A stretch of DNA of 17,638 nt from JBMNTU01 sp050945895 (GTDB lineage: Bacteria; Bacillota; Clostridia; Christensenellales; Christensenellaceae): NCBI GenBank assembly GCA_050945895.1, contig JBMNTU010000046.1, positions 1-17,638 on the forward strand, in the 5' to 3' direction. Positions within the stretch are counted from its first letter, which is position 1. Each line of letters begins with the position of its first letter. A program made the translations under genes and the position numbers. Below, piece after piece: positions 1 through 6,322 of this stretch. The notes beneath the pieces were generated by a model. That model did not search any database. It worked only from the letters and a program-made list of their open reading frames with translations, and was not told the DNA's origin.

Positions 1-15
1 CCTGAGAGAGAAAAC

Positions 16-1410
16 ATGACCAAAAAACGATTGATGCCGACTTCTGTCAAGGCAGAAAAGACAAAAAAAATCGATAAACGCCTATTCCTGCTCAACCTTG
101 TTCTAATAAGCGTATTTGTAGTGGTTATTTTGGTCGTGGGCGCATACGGCGGGTTAAAAACATTCACCGAGCGCGAAGTGTTTGCCGAAAACGTTACAAT
201 CTATGGAGAGGCAGTTGGGGGCCTAAGCTATACGGAAGGCCGCAACCAGGTGCTGCAAAAGCAGGAGGAAACCTTTGCGGAAATCAGCATTCCGGTAGAG
301 TTCAACGGAAGCACGCATGTGTTTACGGCGCAGGAATTAGGGGTATCGGAAAATGTCGAAGACACGGTTACTTCGGCCTATATGTTCAATAAGCAGGGGC
401 AGTCTGTAACGGAAGATTACCTGAAAAGCTTCGAAACGCTGGATATAGAAGCCGAAGTTACGGTAGACCGGCGAATGATGGAAAACTATGTTGGCGCCTT
501 TATTGCCGAAAACAGTGTTGAACCGGTGGACGCGACAGCCGAGTTCGACAGCAGTACGCGCGAGTTTTCTTATACGGAAAGCAAGGAAGGGCTAAGCGCA
601 GATATTGCGGCGTTGTGCGACTTGCTGGAGAAAAAAATACAGGATGCGGATTACAGCACGCTGACGGTCGAAAAGACAGTGGTGGCGCCTGCGCTGTCCA
701 CAGAAGAGCTAATAAGCAATACTGCGCTGATTGGCCGGTGCGAAACAGAACTGGCGGACAGCGAGGCAAGAAACCGTAATATCAACGAGGCATGCAGTGT
801 GTTGACCGGGTATACGATTATGCCGGAGGCCACTCTTTCGCTGAACGACCTGTTTGGCCAGCGCACCGAAGACAAAGGGTATGTGGCGGCAAGCGCCATT
901 CCGGATGGAAAGCTTGAAACAGAGGAAATTGGCGGGGGAATCAGCCAGGTTGCGGGCACGCTTTACAATGCGGCGCTTTTGGCGGATATGGAAATTGTGG
1001 AGCGTTCCAGAAATTCCTGGCCGCCGGACTACCTGGAGGTGGGGCTGGACGCCGCACTAAGCTGGGACGATAAGGACCTGAAGATTAAAAACCATACGAA
1101 ATATCCAATGTATATTGCGGCGCTGTTTGTAGAGGGAGCGGTCGTTGTAGAAATTTATGGGCAGTCCTCGGAATATGATATAGAAGTGGAAAATAAAATT
1201 TTGAAGGAAACGCCCATTCCCAGCCCGCAGCACCAGTTTTCTTCCGAGTATAAGTCGGGAGAGAATGTTGTGCTGGTGGAAGGAAAGAAAGGGTATGAAG
1301 TGGAAGTGTACCGCCACTACCTGCAGGGGGATATACTCGTAAGAAGCGAGCTTGTATCGGAAGACTATTTTCCGGAAATCAGGAGTATTATTGTAGAAGG
1401 AACCGGCTAA
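16..1410 (+). CDS. VanW family membrane-anchored protein
   Basis: The 464-residue protein has a basic N-terminus, one membrane segment (about residues 23-46) and a large predicted extracytoplasmic part. Residues about 55-225 look like the peptidoglycan-binding-type region that precedes VanW domains. Residues about 250-385 are the VanW domain, including NRNINEAC, the GGGISQ motif (306-311) and LYNAALLADMEIVERS. The C-terminal tail (about 415-460) resembles the beta-rich, G5-like end common in clostridial members. The exact role of VanW proteins is unknown; they are cell-envelope proteins, some in vancomycin resistance clusters. No van genes are seen here, so resistance should not be inferred. 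The ATG at 16 follows a GAGAGAG stretch, but the frame stays open to the window edge, so an upstream start is possible. The usual Cys of the GGGxCQ motif is Ser310 here. Confidence 0.88.
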   Translation: MTKKRLMPTSVKAEKTKKIDKRLFLLNLVLISVFVVVILVVGAYGGLKTFTEREVFAENVTIYGEAVGGLSYTEGRNQVLQKQEETFAEISIPVEFNGSTHVFTAQELGVSENVEDTVTSAYMFNKQGQSVTEDYLKSFETLDIEAEVTVDRRMMENYVGAFIAENSVEPVDATAEFDSSTREFSYTESKEGLSADIAALCDLLEKKIQDADYSTLTVEKTVVAPALSTEELISNTALIGRCETELADSEARNRNINEACSVLTGYTIMPEATLSLNDLFGQRTEDKGYVAASAIPDGKLETEEIGGGISQVAGTLYNAALLADMEIVERSRNSWPPDYLEVGLDAALSWDDKDLKIKNHTKYPMYIAALFVEGAVVVEIYGQSSEYDIEVENKILKETPIPSPQHQFSSEYKSGENVVLVEGKKGYEVEVYRHYLQGDILVRSELVSEDYFPEIRSIIVEGTG

Positions 1411-1419
1411 AAAATCGGA

Positions 1420-1478
1420 TATAATAACGATTTACCGTTGCAAAATGGCATGCTATACGGCATAATGAAGTTATTATA
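1420..1478. repeat. Inverted repeat around PRC-barrel gene promoter
   Basis: TATAATAAC (1420-1428) and GTTATTATA (1470-1478) form a perfect 9-bp inverted repeat. Inside it lies a shorter pair, CCGT (1435-1438) and ACGG (1457-1460). The arms bracket the likely promoter of the downstream gene, so they could be a split operator. As RNA they could only form a loose hairpin. Function is inferred only. Confidence 0.4.
1438..1466 (+). promoter_or_regulatory. Putative sigma-A promoter of PRC-barrel gene
   Basis: TTGCAA (1438-1443) and CATAAT (1461-1466) are separated by 17 bp, close to the TTGACA/TATAAT consensus. Transcription would begin near 1473, leaving a leader of about 65 nt before the chosen start at 1539. 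No intrinsic terminator is visible between the VanW gene and this promoter, so read-through is also possible. Confidence 0.5.
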
Positions 1479-1538
1479 CGGTTTGAATAAATGATTGAAC
1501 GAACGCATATAAAACCAATGATCGGGAGGAACAAGGCA

Positions 1539-2576
1539 ATGAAAAAAGCGTCAGAGGTACTGGGACTGAGCGTATTGGGCATAAAGGAAGGGGCCGAAAA
1601 GGGCATTACCGAAGATTTTATGATCAACGCAGAACGGAAGAGCGTGGAGTACCTGATATTGAAATCCGGCCATGGATATGAGCTTCGGGCAATTCCCATC
1701 GAGGATGTGCTGGGAATTGGCGAAGACTATGTCATGACGTCCACTATAGAAAATGCAAAAATGATCTACGAATCGCAGGAGCTGCTGGAAATCATCAGCA
1801 ACGGATTTTCTATTCTGGGGGCAAAGCTGATAACAAATACAGGTAATGTATTGGGGACTATTTCCGAATTTACCTTTGAAGAATCGGACGGCAGCCTGAT
1901 TACGCTGACGCTGGAAAACGGCGACGAATACGACGGAACAATGCTTTCTTCGCTGGCAGGCCAAATTGCCGTAATCGACCTCGAAAGCCAAAAAGAGGAA
2001 GAGGAGCCAAGCGAAGGGGAAGCGCCGTCCTATTTTGGAAATTTTATGGCAGACGCACCCGAAGAAATCATTGAAGAGGAAGTTATAACAGAGGAAGTAC
2101 AGCCGGAGGATGGGCCAACGGCGGAAGATATTGAAAGCGAACGCCTGGACGACGAACGGCGCGAAGAGCAGGCCCGCCAGGACGAAGAAGAAGCGCGGCT
2201 GGAAAAAGAACGCCAGGAAGAATTGCAGCGGCAGGAGGAGCGCAAGCAGCAGCTTCTCGAAGAAGAACGCCGCCGCGAAGAAGAGCGTCTGGAAGAGCTT
2301 CGCAAAGAAGGGCTGCTTGACGATGTAGCGCCGGCAGAGGAAGAAGAAAAAAGCTCTCCGCTAGAGGCGCTGCGGCAGGCGACGCAACCCAAGGAACAGA
2401 AAAACAGCGCACTGGAGGAGCAGTCGGCGTCTTTCCTTTTAGGAAAGACCGTAAAAAACGACGTTGTATCCGAAGACGGCGCCATCCGGCTGGCGGCAGG
2501 CACGGTGCTTACGCAAGAAGTAATCAACATGGCAAAGCAGCACGATTTGATTTTGACGCTGACGCTCAACGTATAA
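1539..2576 (+). CDS. PRC-barrel protein with charged coiled-coil region
   Basis: I place the start at the ATG at 1539 (345 residues) because GGGAGGA at 1524-1530 is a good ribosome binding site at the right spacing; an in-frame ATG at 1491 has none. Residues 1-75 and about 85-150 look like two tandem PRC-barrel domains (SVLGIKEG..., SILGAKLI...GTISEF). Residues about 150-200 are acidic. Residues about 200-260 are an Arg/Glu/Gln-rich stretch with very few hydrophobics, predicted to be a long single helix or coiled coil. Residues about 298-345 form a separate small domain (LLGKTVKNDV...LAAGTVLTQEVI...LILTL), similar to C-terminal domains of other clostridial PRC-barrel proteins. There is no signal peptide or membrane segment, so it is probably cytosolic. 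PRC barrels occur in RNA-processing, sporulation and photosynthetic proteins; the role here is unknown. Confidence 0.85.
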   Translation: MKKASEVLGLSVLGIKEGAEKGITEDFMINAERKSVEYLILKSGHGYELRAIPIEDVLGIGEDYVMTSTIENAKMIYESQELLEIISNGFSILGAKLITNTGNVLGTISEFTFEESDGSLITLTLENGDEYDGTMLSSLAGQIAVIDLESQKEEEEPSEGEAPSYFGNFMADAPEEIIEEEVITEEVQPEDGPTAEDIESERLDDERREEQARQDEEEARLEKERQEELQRQEERKQQLLEEERRREEERLEELRKEGLLDDVAPAEEEEKSSPLEALRQATQPKEQKNSALEEQSASFLLGKTVKNDVVSEDGAIRLAAGTVLTQEVINMAKQHDLILTLTLNV

Positions 2577-2595
2577 TAAATAATCCTAAAAATAG

Positions 2596-2623
2596 AAGAC
2601 CCGCCGGGCGGCGGGTCTTTTTT
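2596..2623 (+). terminator. Intrinsic terminator after PRC-barrel gene
   Basis: AAGACCCGCC (2596-2605) and GGCGGGTCTT (2610-2619) form a perfect 10-bp, GC-rich stem with a GGGC loop. The T-run at 2618-2623 follows directly. The stem lies 20 bp past the stop codon. Confidence 0.93.
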
Positions 2624-2813
2624 ATCGATTGGCTGGGGCGGTCATGCAGGGAGAGAAGCTCGTTTGTACGCGCCCGTTTTGGTTTTGGTAAACGTTTTGC
2701 TGGTATATCCCTGTTTTTTTATCAGAAATGGCATATAAATAATTGTATACCAAAACAAACCCGCCGCTTTTACGGGCGAAACAAAAAAATGCCATGCATT
2801 TTTCCGTACAGTA
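2624..2813. other. Gene-free region upstream of transketolase promoter
   Basis: No convincing coding region or ribosome binding site is seen on either strand. The region is rich in T and A runs and contains the inverted repeats given separately (2671-2778). No riboswitch class that I know matches it; in particular the TPP-riboswitch core (CTGAGA ... ACCTGAT) is absent despite the TPP-dependent enzyme downstream. Confidence 0.5.
2671..2778. repeat. Long-range inverted repeats in intergenic region
   Basis: GTTTTGGTAAAC (2682-2693) matches the reverse complement of 2745-2756 at 11 of 12 positions. Outside it, CGCCCGT (2671-2677) pairs perfectly with ACGGGCG (2772-2778). A shorter pair, TGGTATA (2701-2707) and TATACCA (2746-2752), competes for the same right arm. 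The block ends 36 bp before the -35 box of the transketolase promoter. It could be paired operators, a looped DNA element or a structured transcript. Confidence 0.45.
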
Positions 2814-2842
2814 TTGACATTCCGCGCCCGATTTAATACAGT
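2814..2842 (+). promoter_or_regulatory. Sigma-A promoter of split transketolase operon
   Basis: A perfect TTGACA -35 box (2814-2819) is followed after 17 bp by TACAGT (2837-2842), a moderate -10 box. Transcription would start near 2849, giving a leader of about 50 nt before the start at 2898. The -10 assignment is less certain than the -35. Confidence 0.6.
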
Positions 2843-2897
2843 TAACTATGTACGTTTGTTTTTTTACGACCGAAATAAATTGGAGGAAGAGAAAACC

Positions 2898-3713
2898 ATG
2901 AGTAAGTATGCAGAGTTGAGTGATTTCGCAACAGAAATCAGAGTTGAAACACTGAAAGCGCTCGGAAAACTTGGTTTTGGGCACCTTGGCGGCGCCCTTT
3001 CCATCACCGATCTGCTGGCAGTGCTTTATGGCAAAGAAATGACAATCGATCCCAAAGACCCCAAAAAGGCAGACAGGGATCAATTTGTACTTTCCAAAGG
3101 ACACGCGGGCCCCGCACTTTATGCGACGTTGGCGCTTAAAGGCTATTTCCCGATGGATGTGCTTGGAACGATCAATACGCCCAACACCATTTTGCCCAGC
3201 CATTGCGACCGCAACAAAACACCGGGTATCGACATGAGTACTGGGTCGCTGGGGCAGGGAATGTCTACGGCAATCGGTATTGCAATGGCACAAAAGATGA
3301 ACGGCACCAAAGCCTACACATATCTTGTGCTGGGTGATGGCGAATGTGACGAAGGCCAGGTTTGGGAAGGCGCACTGTTTGCGCCGCAGCATAAGGTCAC
3401 AAACCTGATTGCTTTTGTGGACTATAACAAAAAACAGTTGGACGGCTATACGAAGGATGTACTTGACCTTGGTGATGTACGCCAAAAATTCGAAGATTTC
3501 GGTTGGTTTGCGCAGTCGATCGATGGGCACGACGTGGATGCGATCGTTGACGCGATTGCAAAAGCAAAGGCGCAGTCGGATAAGCCTTCGATGATCGTTT
3601 TGAACACGGTTAAGGGCAAAGGCTGCCGCTTTGCGGAAGAACCTCTGTATAACCACCACATGACCTTCACGAAGGACCAGGTCGATGAAGCGTTGAAAGA
3701 GCTCGGATGCTAA
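2898..3713 (+). CDS. Transketolase, N-terminal subunit
   Basis: This 271-residue protein is the TPP-binding half of a split transketolase of the non-oxidative pentose phosphate pathway, which transfers two-carbon ketol units between sugar phosphates. Visible motifs are GHLGGALSITDLLAVLYG (residues 28-45), SKGHAGPALYATLALKGYF (67-85), TGSLGQGMS (115-123) and the TPP/magnesium motif GDGECDEGQ (146-154) ending with N177 in NKKQLDG. The KGKG motif with a nearby HH lies near the C-terminus. Length matches split N-terminal subunits (about 270-280). The start at 2898 is chosen because GGAGGAAGAG lies just upstream; an in-frame ATG at 2814 lies inside the -35 box. The C-terminal subunit gene follows after 18 bp, and the two products should form an active heteromer. 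Confidence 0.95.
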   Translation: MSKYAELSDFATEIRVETLKALGKLGFGHLGGALSITDLLAVLYGKEMTIDPKDPKKADRDQFVLSKGHAGPALYATLALKGYFPMDVLGTINTPNTILPSHCDRNKTPGIDMSTGSLGQGMSTAIGIAMAQKMNGTKAYTYLVLGDGECDEGQVWEGALFAPQHKVTNLIAFVDYNKKQLDGYTKDVLDLGDVRQKFEDFGWFAQSIDGHDVDAIVDAIAKAKAQSDKPSMIVLNTVKGKGCRFAEEPLYNHHMTFTKDQVDEALKELGC

Positions 3714-3731
3714 ACGGGGGAGGAAGATAAA

Positions 3732-4703
3732 ATGGCAGATTATAAAGTTTGTAAGACAATAGAAACAGAAAAACACGCAATGCGTGATACGTTTGGTGAG
3801 GTTATTACCGACCTGGCCGGCAAAAACAAGAACGTTATTTACATGGATGCCGATTTGATGAACTCCCTGGGGATGGTTCCGTTCCAGGAAAAGTTCCCCG
3901 AGCAGACCATTAATGCGGGCATTCAGGAAGCCAACATGGTTGGTGTGGCCGCCGGCCTTTCCAGCATGGGAAAAATCCCCTATGCGCACACATTCGCATG
4001 CTTTGCAACACGCCGCGTTGCAGACCAGATATTTGTATCATGTGCGTTTGCAAAAGCAAATGTACGCATTATCGGCAGCGATCCGGGTGTTACGGCAGCG
4101 TTTAACGGCGCTACGCACATGCCTTTTGAAGACATCGGCATCATGCGCGTTATTCCGGAAATGACGATTATCGAGCCGACCGATTCCGTTATGTTGGCCG
4201 ACATCCTTCGTCAGACAGAAAAGCTGTATGGAAACTTCTATATCCGTCTTTCGCGTAAAAATGCGGAGAAAATCTATGAAGACGGTGCAAAGTTTGATAT
4301 TGGCAAGGCGGCGCTGCTGCGCGACGGAAAAGATGCGACAATCATCGCAAGCGGCATTATGGTAGCCGAGGCGTTGCGCGCTGCAGACGAGCTGGCAAAA
4401 GAGAATATCTCTGTTCGCGTGCTCAACATCTTCACAATTAAGCCCATTGATGCAGACGCGATTACTGCGGCGGCCAAAGAAACGGGCGCCATCGTTACGG
4501 CAGAAAACCACAACTATCTGAACGGCCTTGGAAGTGCCGTTGCGGAGGTCGTGGGCGAAACATGCCCCGTGCCCGTAAAACGTATTGGCATCAAAGATCA
4601 TTTTGGCGAAGTTGGACCGGTTGATTTTCTTAAGGAAAAATTCGGCCTTACAGCCAAAGATATCGTTTCCGCTGTTAAGGCGGCGGTTGCGGCAAAAAAA
4701 TAA
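3732..4703 (+). CDS. Transketolase, C-terminal subunit
   Basis: The 323-residue protein carries the pyrimidine-binding and C-terminal domains that complete the split transketolase begun by the upstream gene. Typical family segments are DADLMNSLG, INAGIQEANMVGVAAGLSS (with the Glu that activates TPP), YAHTFACFATRRVADQI, FNGATHMPFEDIGIMR and RLSRKN. The C-terminal domain begins near residue 190 (LLRDGKDATIIASGIMV) and includes TAENHNYLNGLGSAV. GGGGGAGG lies upstream of the ATG. It is co-transcribed with the N-terminal subunit and is followed by a strong terminator. A related family, 1-deoxyxylulose-5-phosphate synthase, is normally one fused chain, so transketolase is the better call. No sugar transport or other pentose phosphate genes are adjacent. 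Confidence 0.95.
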   Translation: MADYKVCKTIETEKHAMRDTFGEVITDLAGKNKNVIYMDADLMNSLGMVPFQEKFPEQTINAGIQEANMVGVAAGLSSMGKIPYAHTFACFATRRVADQIFVSCAFAKANVRIIGSDPGVTAAFNGATHMPFEDIGIMRVIPEMTIIEPTDSVMLADILRQTEKLYGNFYIRLSRKNAEKIYEDGAKFDIGKAALLRDGKDATIIASGIMVAEALRAADELAKENISVRVLNIFTIKPIDADAITAAAKETGAIVTAENHNYLNGLGSAVAEVVGETCPVPVKRIGIKDHFGEVGPVDFLKEKFGLTAKDIVSAVKAAVAAKK

Positions 4704-4714
4704 AAAACCGATAA

Positions 4715-4750
4715 AAATATCCTCCGAAGCGGTTCGGGGGATATTTTTTT
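4715..4750 (+). terminator. Intrinsic terminator after transketolase operon
   Basis: The arms 4715-4728 and 4733-4746 form a 14-bp stem with a single G-T wobble and a GCGG loop. A T-run (4743-4750) follows. Confidence 0.93.
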
Positions 4751-4791
4751 GTGTATAAATGAAGTCCTAAACAGAAAATGTAAACAAATTA

Positions 4792-4804
4792 TTAAGGAAC
4801 CGAA
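4792..4804. promoter_or_regulatory. Operator-like dyad upstream of MarR promoter
   Basis: TTAAGGAACCGAA contains TAAGG-AA-CCGAA, matching the pattern TAAGG-N2-CCTTA at all but two positions. The first ten bases (4792-4801) are the exact reverse complement of GGTTCCTTAA at 4853-4862 across the promoter. It sits 7 bp upstream of the -35 box. Dyads of this size are typical MarR sites, so autoregulation is inferred. Confidence 0.6.
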
Positions 4805-4811
4805 ATAATGT

Positions 4812-4839
4812 TTGACAATGAAAAAAAAGAGTTTATAAT
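4812..4839 (+). promoter_or_regulatory. Consensus sigma-A promoter of regulatory cassette
   Basis: A perfect TTGACA (4812-4817) and a perfect TATAAT (4834-4839) are separated by 16 bp, one less than optimal. Transcription would start near 4846. Such a strong core promoter, flanked by matching dyads, suggests repression as the main control. Confidence 0.85.
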
Positions 4840-4849
4840 AAAAAAGTAA

Positions 4850-4862
4850 TAAGGTTCCTTAA
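4850..4862. promoter_or_regulatory. Operator-like dyad downstream of MarR promoter
   Basis: TAAGGTTCCTTA (4850-4861) is a palindrome except for its two central bases. It lies just past the expected transcription start and ends 9 bp before the ribosome binding site AAGGAG (4871-4876). A repressor bound here would block initiation. Its centre is about 57 bp from the upstream dyad's centre. Confidence 0.65.
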
Positions 4863-4885
4863 CAATATGAAAGGAGAATATCAAT

Positions 4886-5548
4886 ATGAATGAAGACATC
4901 AGAGAAAAATTGCAAAATCAGATATTACAGCTGGGAAATATACTATACCGCAGGTACAATCCGTGGGTAAACTTAAAAGAGGGCGCCCACATTCACAGGG
5001 GACAGACGCGTCTTTTGAGGCTGTTGTTTATGCAGGATGGAATATCCCTCAAAGAGGTTGTGGAAAAGCTGGATATACGCCCTTCCTCGGCTGGGGAACT
5101 TGCGGCAAAGCTGGAGCAGGCAAGCCTCATAACCCGCAAGCCGGATGAAAAGGATAAGCGTATCATGCGCCTATACCTGACGGAAGCAGGGCGGGAAAAA
5201 GCGCAGGGCGTCGCTTCGGCCCGGGATGAAATGATGGGTGAGATCTTTTCCGGGCTGACGGAGGAAGAGCAGCAAACGCTGTCTACGCTGCTTGAAAAGC
5301 TGATCGACTCTTTCCGGGAGCGCATGGAAGCATGCAATGTGGAGAGGCCGCATTGCGGCGGGATGGAGCATATGCTCAGCCACATGGAAGACAAGCTCCG
5401 GCATGCAAGGCCATATATGGATGAGCAGGCCTTTATGCATATGGAAGAGCGGGCAAAGCATTTCAGGGAACATATGAAACGGCATGGCCATGCCGGGCCG
5501 CCCGAATGCGGCGGCCACAGGCCGGAAGAGACAACGGATGAGCAATAA
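4886..5548 (+). CDS. MarR-family regulator with metal-ligand-rich tail
   Basis: The 220-residue protein starts at an ATG preceded by AAGGAGA. Residues about 10-145 are a MarR winged-helix domain: a helical start, ISLKEVVEKLDIRPSSAGELAAKLEQASLI as helix-turn-helix (53-82), the wing DEKDKRIMRLYLTEAGRE (88-104) and C-terminal dimerisation helices. MarR proteins are usually near 140-160 residues. Here residues about 146-220 form an extra tail with ten His, eight Met and three Cys (C150, C157, C208), including CGGMEHMLSHMED, MHMEERAKHFREHMKRHGH and ECGGH. This composition suggests metal binding, though that is inferred; other clostridial MarR proteins linked to drug exporters also have His-rich tails. 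It probably represses its own promoter through the dyads at 4792-4804 and 4850-4862. It is the first gene of a three-gene unit. Confidence 0.88.
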   Translation: MNEDIREKLQNQILQLGNILYRRYNPWVNLKEGAHIHRGQTRLLRLLFMQDGISLKEVVEKLDIRPSSAGELAAKLEQASLITRKPDEKDKRIMRLYLTEAGREKAQGVASARDEMMGEIFSGLTEEEQQTLSTLLEKLIDSFRERMEACNVERPHCGGMEHMLSHMEDKLRHARPYMDEQAFMHMEERAKHFREHMKRHGHAGPPECGGHRPEETTDEQ

Positions 5549-5575
5549 AAAAAAGCAAGCAAAGGAGGGATTGCG

Positions 5576-5851
5576 ATGAAGCAACACATTGCACAGCCGG
5601 AACTGGAACAGGCAATACCGGGAAAAACGATGGAATATCTGTGGGATCTGGCAGAAAACATGGAAGACGACAGGCAGACGTTTGAGCTGTCGCTGGCCAA
5701 CCTCAGCGGGCACGAAGTACAGGAAATCGTGCACCGGTCGGGGTCGCGGCACAGCGAAATTATCCACAAGGTTGCGGGTCTGCAGCCCGTGAATTGCAAC
5801 ATACTGGTGGATAAAGACGAGCAAAGCTGCAAAATGAAAATATTGGCATAA
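5576..5851 (+). CDS. Unrecognised 91-residue protein
   Basis: I do not recognise this family. The gene follows the MarR gene by 27 bp, has a good ribosome binding site (AAAGGAGGG, about 5561-5569), and precedes the DtxR-like gene by 15 bp, so it is very likely expressed from the same transcript. The protein is acidic to neutral and has no signal peptide or membrane segment. The N-terminal half (residues about 8-45) looks helical with many Glu and Asp. The second half contains HEVQEIVHRSGSRHSEIIHK (46-65) with four His, then a short beta-like part with two Cys (NCNILVDKDEQSCKMKIL). It could be a regulatory partner or metal-binding accessory of its neighbours, but nothing in the sequence proves that. 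Confidence 0.78.
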   Translation: MKQHIAQPELEQAIPGKTMEYLWDLAENMEDDRQTFELSLANLSGHEVQEIVHRSGSRHSEIIHKVAGLQPVNCNILVDKDEQSCKMKILA

Positions 5852-5866
5852 TAAGGAGGCGGTACA

Positions 5867-6220
5867 ATGAAAGAATTGACGGAATCGAAGGAGCATTACC
5901 TGAAAATCATACACGAATTGATCCGGCAAAACGGAAGCGCAAGAGTATCCGAAATCGCGCAAAAGCTAGACGTAACCAAAGCCAGCGCCAGCAGGGCAGT
6001 AAATGAATTAACAGCGCGCGGACTGTTGTACCGCGAAGGCAAGCTGGTGCGCCTGACAAGCACGGGAGAGCGGGTTTCACGCCAAATATTGGAACATTTT
6101 GAAATTGTAAAAAACTACCTGATGGAAAGCGCTAAAATAGATGAGGCAACGGCAACGACCGTAGCCTGCGCGCTGGAGCATGTGCTCGACTACGAACAGG
6201 TTGAACAACTAACGGCCTAA
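5867..6220 (+). CDS. DtxR/MntR-family metal-dependent regulator, short form
   Basis: The 117-residue protein opens with the family signature LTESKEHYLKIIHELI, followed by the winged helix (ARVSEIAQKLDVTKASASRAVNELTARGLL, residues 25-54) and the wing LVRLTSTGERV. A short dimerisation domain follows (72-117). By remembered alignment to DtxR/IdeR, the primary metal-site residues Cys102, Glu105 and His106 correspond to C101, E104 and H105 (ACALEHV), and Met10 is replaced by His10. His77 matches an ancillary-site His. MntR's Asp8 and Glu11 are absent. The protein ends soon after the EH motif, so it has no SH3-like third domain and is shorter than MntR (about 142). AAGGAGG lies upstream of the ATG. 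Function as an Fe or Mn sensor is likely from family; the target genes are not in this window. Confidence 0.87.
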   Translation: MKELTESKEHYLKIIHELIRQNGSARVSEIAQKLDVTKASASRAVNELTARGLLYREGKLVRLTSTGERVSRQILEHFEIVKNYLMESAKIDEATATTVACALEHVLDYEQVEQLTA

Positions 6221-6243
6221 CAGCCCGTTTTGCAAATAGATAA

Positions 6244-6278
6244 AAAGCGCCGGGAATTTTCCATCCGGCACTTTTTTT
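6244..6278. terminator. Bidirectional intrinsic terminator
   Basis: AAAG-C-GCCGG (6244-6253) pairs with CCGGC-A-CTTT (6265-6274) with one C/A mismatch. A T-run on the + strand (6272-6278) and an A-run before the stem (T-run on the - strand) let it serve both the DtxR-like gene and the converging ABC permease gene. Confidence 0.82.
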
Positions 6279-6322
6279 ATTTTTCGGAATATGGTCGGCG
6301 CTATGCGGCAGAAGGCAACCGC

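Noticed and set aside
16..1410. Vancomycin resistance cluster suggested by the VanW domain
   Set aside because: No vanH, vanA, vanX, vanR or vanS-like genes are adjacent; VanW domains are common in Clostridia without glycopeptide resistance.
2030..2569. 179-residue Ser/Arg-rich open frame on the - strand
   Set aside because: It is the complement of the Glu/Arg coiled-coil coding region; long Ser runs are the expected antisense image of repeated glutamate codons.
2624..2897. Possible TPP riboswitch upstream of the TPP-dependent transketolase
   Set aside because: The conserved CTGAGA and ACCTGAT core elements are not present, and the repeats lie upstream of the promoter.
2622..3989. 455-residue open frame on the - strand opposite the transketolase genes
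   Set aside because: It covers two clear transketolase subunit genes, a terminator and a promoter on the + strand, has no ribosome binding site, and its Cys/His/Phe-rich composition matches no protein family.
4993..5962. Overlapping - strand open frames opposite the MarR and small-protein genes
   Set aside because: They have Cys/Ser/His-rich shadow composition and lack initiation signals, while the + strand genes have good ribosome binding sites.
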